Under the pieces are notes generated by a model. That model saw only the letters and a program-made list of their open reading frames with translations, was not told the DNA's origin and ran no database searches. A DNA stretch of 64,000 bases from Dallia pectoralis (lineage: Eukaryota; Chordata; Actinopteri; Esociformes; Umbridae): NCBI GenBank assembly GCA_029465975.1, contig CM055728.1, forward strand, positions 13,098,041 to 13,162,040, written 5' to 3'. Both the position numbers and the translations under genes were made by a program. Positions 63,630 to 64,000 of this stretch are shown one piece after another; position 1 is the stretch's first letter; each line of letters begins with the position of its first letter.

Positions 63630-64000
63630 AATCAGAACAGAAGTAAAGTTTCACTCCACTATGCATGCGTTGGTGATATGTAAGGTGACCTGCTTGCGAG
63701 AAACTCTTCCCACAATCAGAACAGGAGTAACGTTTCTCTCCAGTATGTATGCGTTGGTGAACTTTAAGGTTGACTGATGTAGAGAAACCCTTCCCACAAT
63801 CAGAACAGGAGTAAGGTTTCTCTCCAGTATGCATGCGTTGGTGAACATTAAGTTGGACTGATGTAGAGAAACCCTTCCCACAATCAGAACAGGAGTAAGG
63901 TTTCTCTCCAGTATGGATGCGCATGTGAACTTTAAGGTGGACTGATGTAGAGAAACCCTTCCCGCAATCAGAACAGGAGTAAGGTTTCTTGCCAGTATGT
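63630..64000 (-). CDS. C2H2 zinc-finger protein, partial (four complete fingers)
   Basis: One open minus-strand frame enters from beyond the right edge and runs into the gap. It encodes four complete C2H2 fingers (CSDC-x12-HxxxH) joined by HTGEKPY-type linkers, with a fifth begun (YFCSD) before the gap. The first three share helix sequence FSTSV with a single variable residue (H, Q, N at +3); the fourth is FSQAGHLTYH. This is the multi-finger KRAB-less type abundant in fish as clustered DNA-binding genes. The first visible linker reads HTGKKPY. No start, stop or N-terminal domain is visible, so no specific orthologue can be named. Confidence 0.9.

Noticed and set aside
63106..63777. Long frames spanning the N run
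   Set aside because: Artefacts of translating unknown bases; only the minus-strand zinc-finger part outside the gap is real.

Overview
The window is nuclear DNA from a vertebrate, almost certainly a teleost fish. All genes are spliced with GT-AG introns and encode clear vertebrate orthologues. The background is AT-rich and full of Tc1-like, hAT-like, LINE-tail and tRNA-derived SINE sequences typical of ray-finned fish. Several Tc1 relics and the SINE tail resemble elements common in salmonids and pikes, so a salmoniform/esociform source is plausible but not proven. There is no prokaryotic content and no CRISPR.

Layout. (1) 1-3963: no recognisable coding sequence; the right end is the ccdc22 promoter with two ZNF143/Staf-like motifs. 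(2) 3964-17547, plus: ccdc22, 15 coding exons reconstructed, 632 aa. Its introns hold a Tc1 relic, LINE tail, MITE, two hAT-type elements with 8-bp target duplications, and two minisatellites. (3) 17548-22500: ccdc22 3' UTR and non-coding DNA. (4) 23052-32932, minus: nt5dc2, 14 coding exons, 602 aa, convergent with ccdc22. (5) 33000-40447: repeat-bearing intergenic DNA with a 148-bp inverted repeat pair, a SINE, a Tc1 relic and a foldback element. (6) 40448-47088, plus: tbc1d25, 7 coding exons, 881 aa. (7) 47089-51484: intergenic DNA and probable kcnab2 3' UTR. (8) 51485-60239, minus: the last 11 coding exons of kcnab2 (300 aa, matching human residues 68-367); the 5' exons are not in the window. 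(9) 60240-63129: nested transposon debris, then a 500-N assembly gap. (10) 63630-64000, minus: part of a C2H2 zinc-finger array.

The four main genes do not form a pathway. CCDC22 (CCC complex, endosomal recycling and NF-kB control) and TBC1D25 (Rab GAP in autophagy) both act in membrane traffic; NT5DC2 is a HAD-family nucleotidase-like protein; KCNAB2 is the NADPH-binding Kv channel beta subunit. ccdc22 and tbc1d25 orthologues both lie at human Xp11.23, but nt5dc2 and kcnab2 orthologues are on 3p21 and 1p36, so this is a mixed teleost linkage block.

The most unusual feature is an 18-20 copy, about 58-bp tandem array at 54232-55370 in kcnab2. Most units carry a perfect copy of the adjacent exon's 3' splice site plus the first 19 exonic bases. 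Next is a hAT-type element in ccdc22 intron 8 whose interior has expanded into a 42-bp minisatellite that is open in one frame on both strands.
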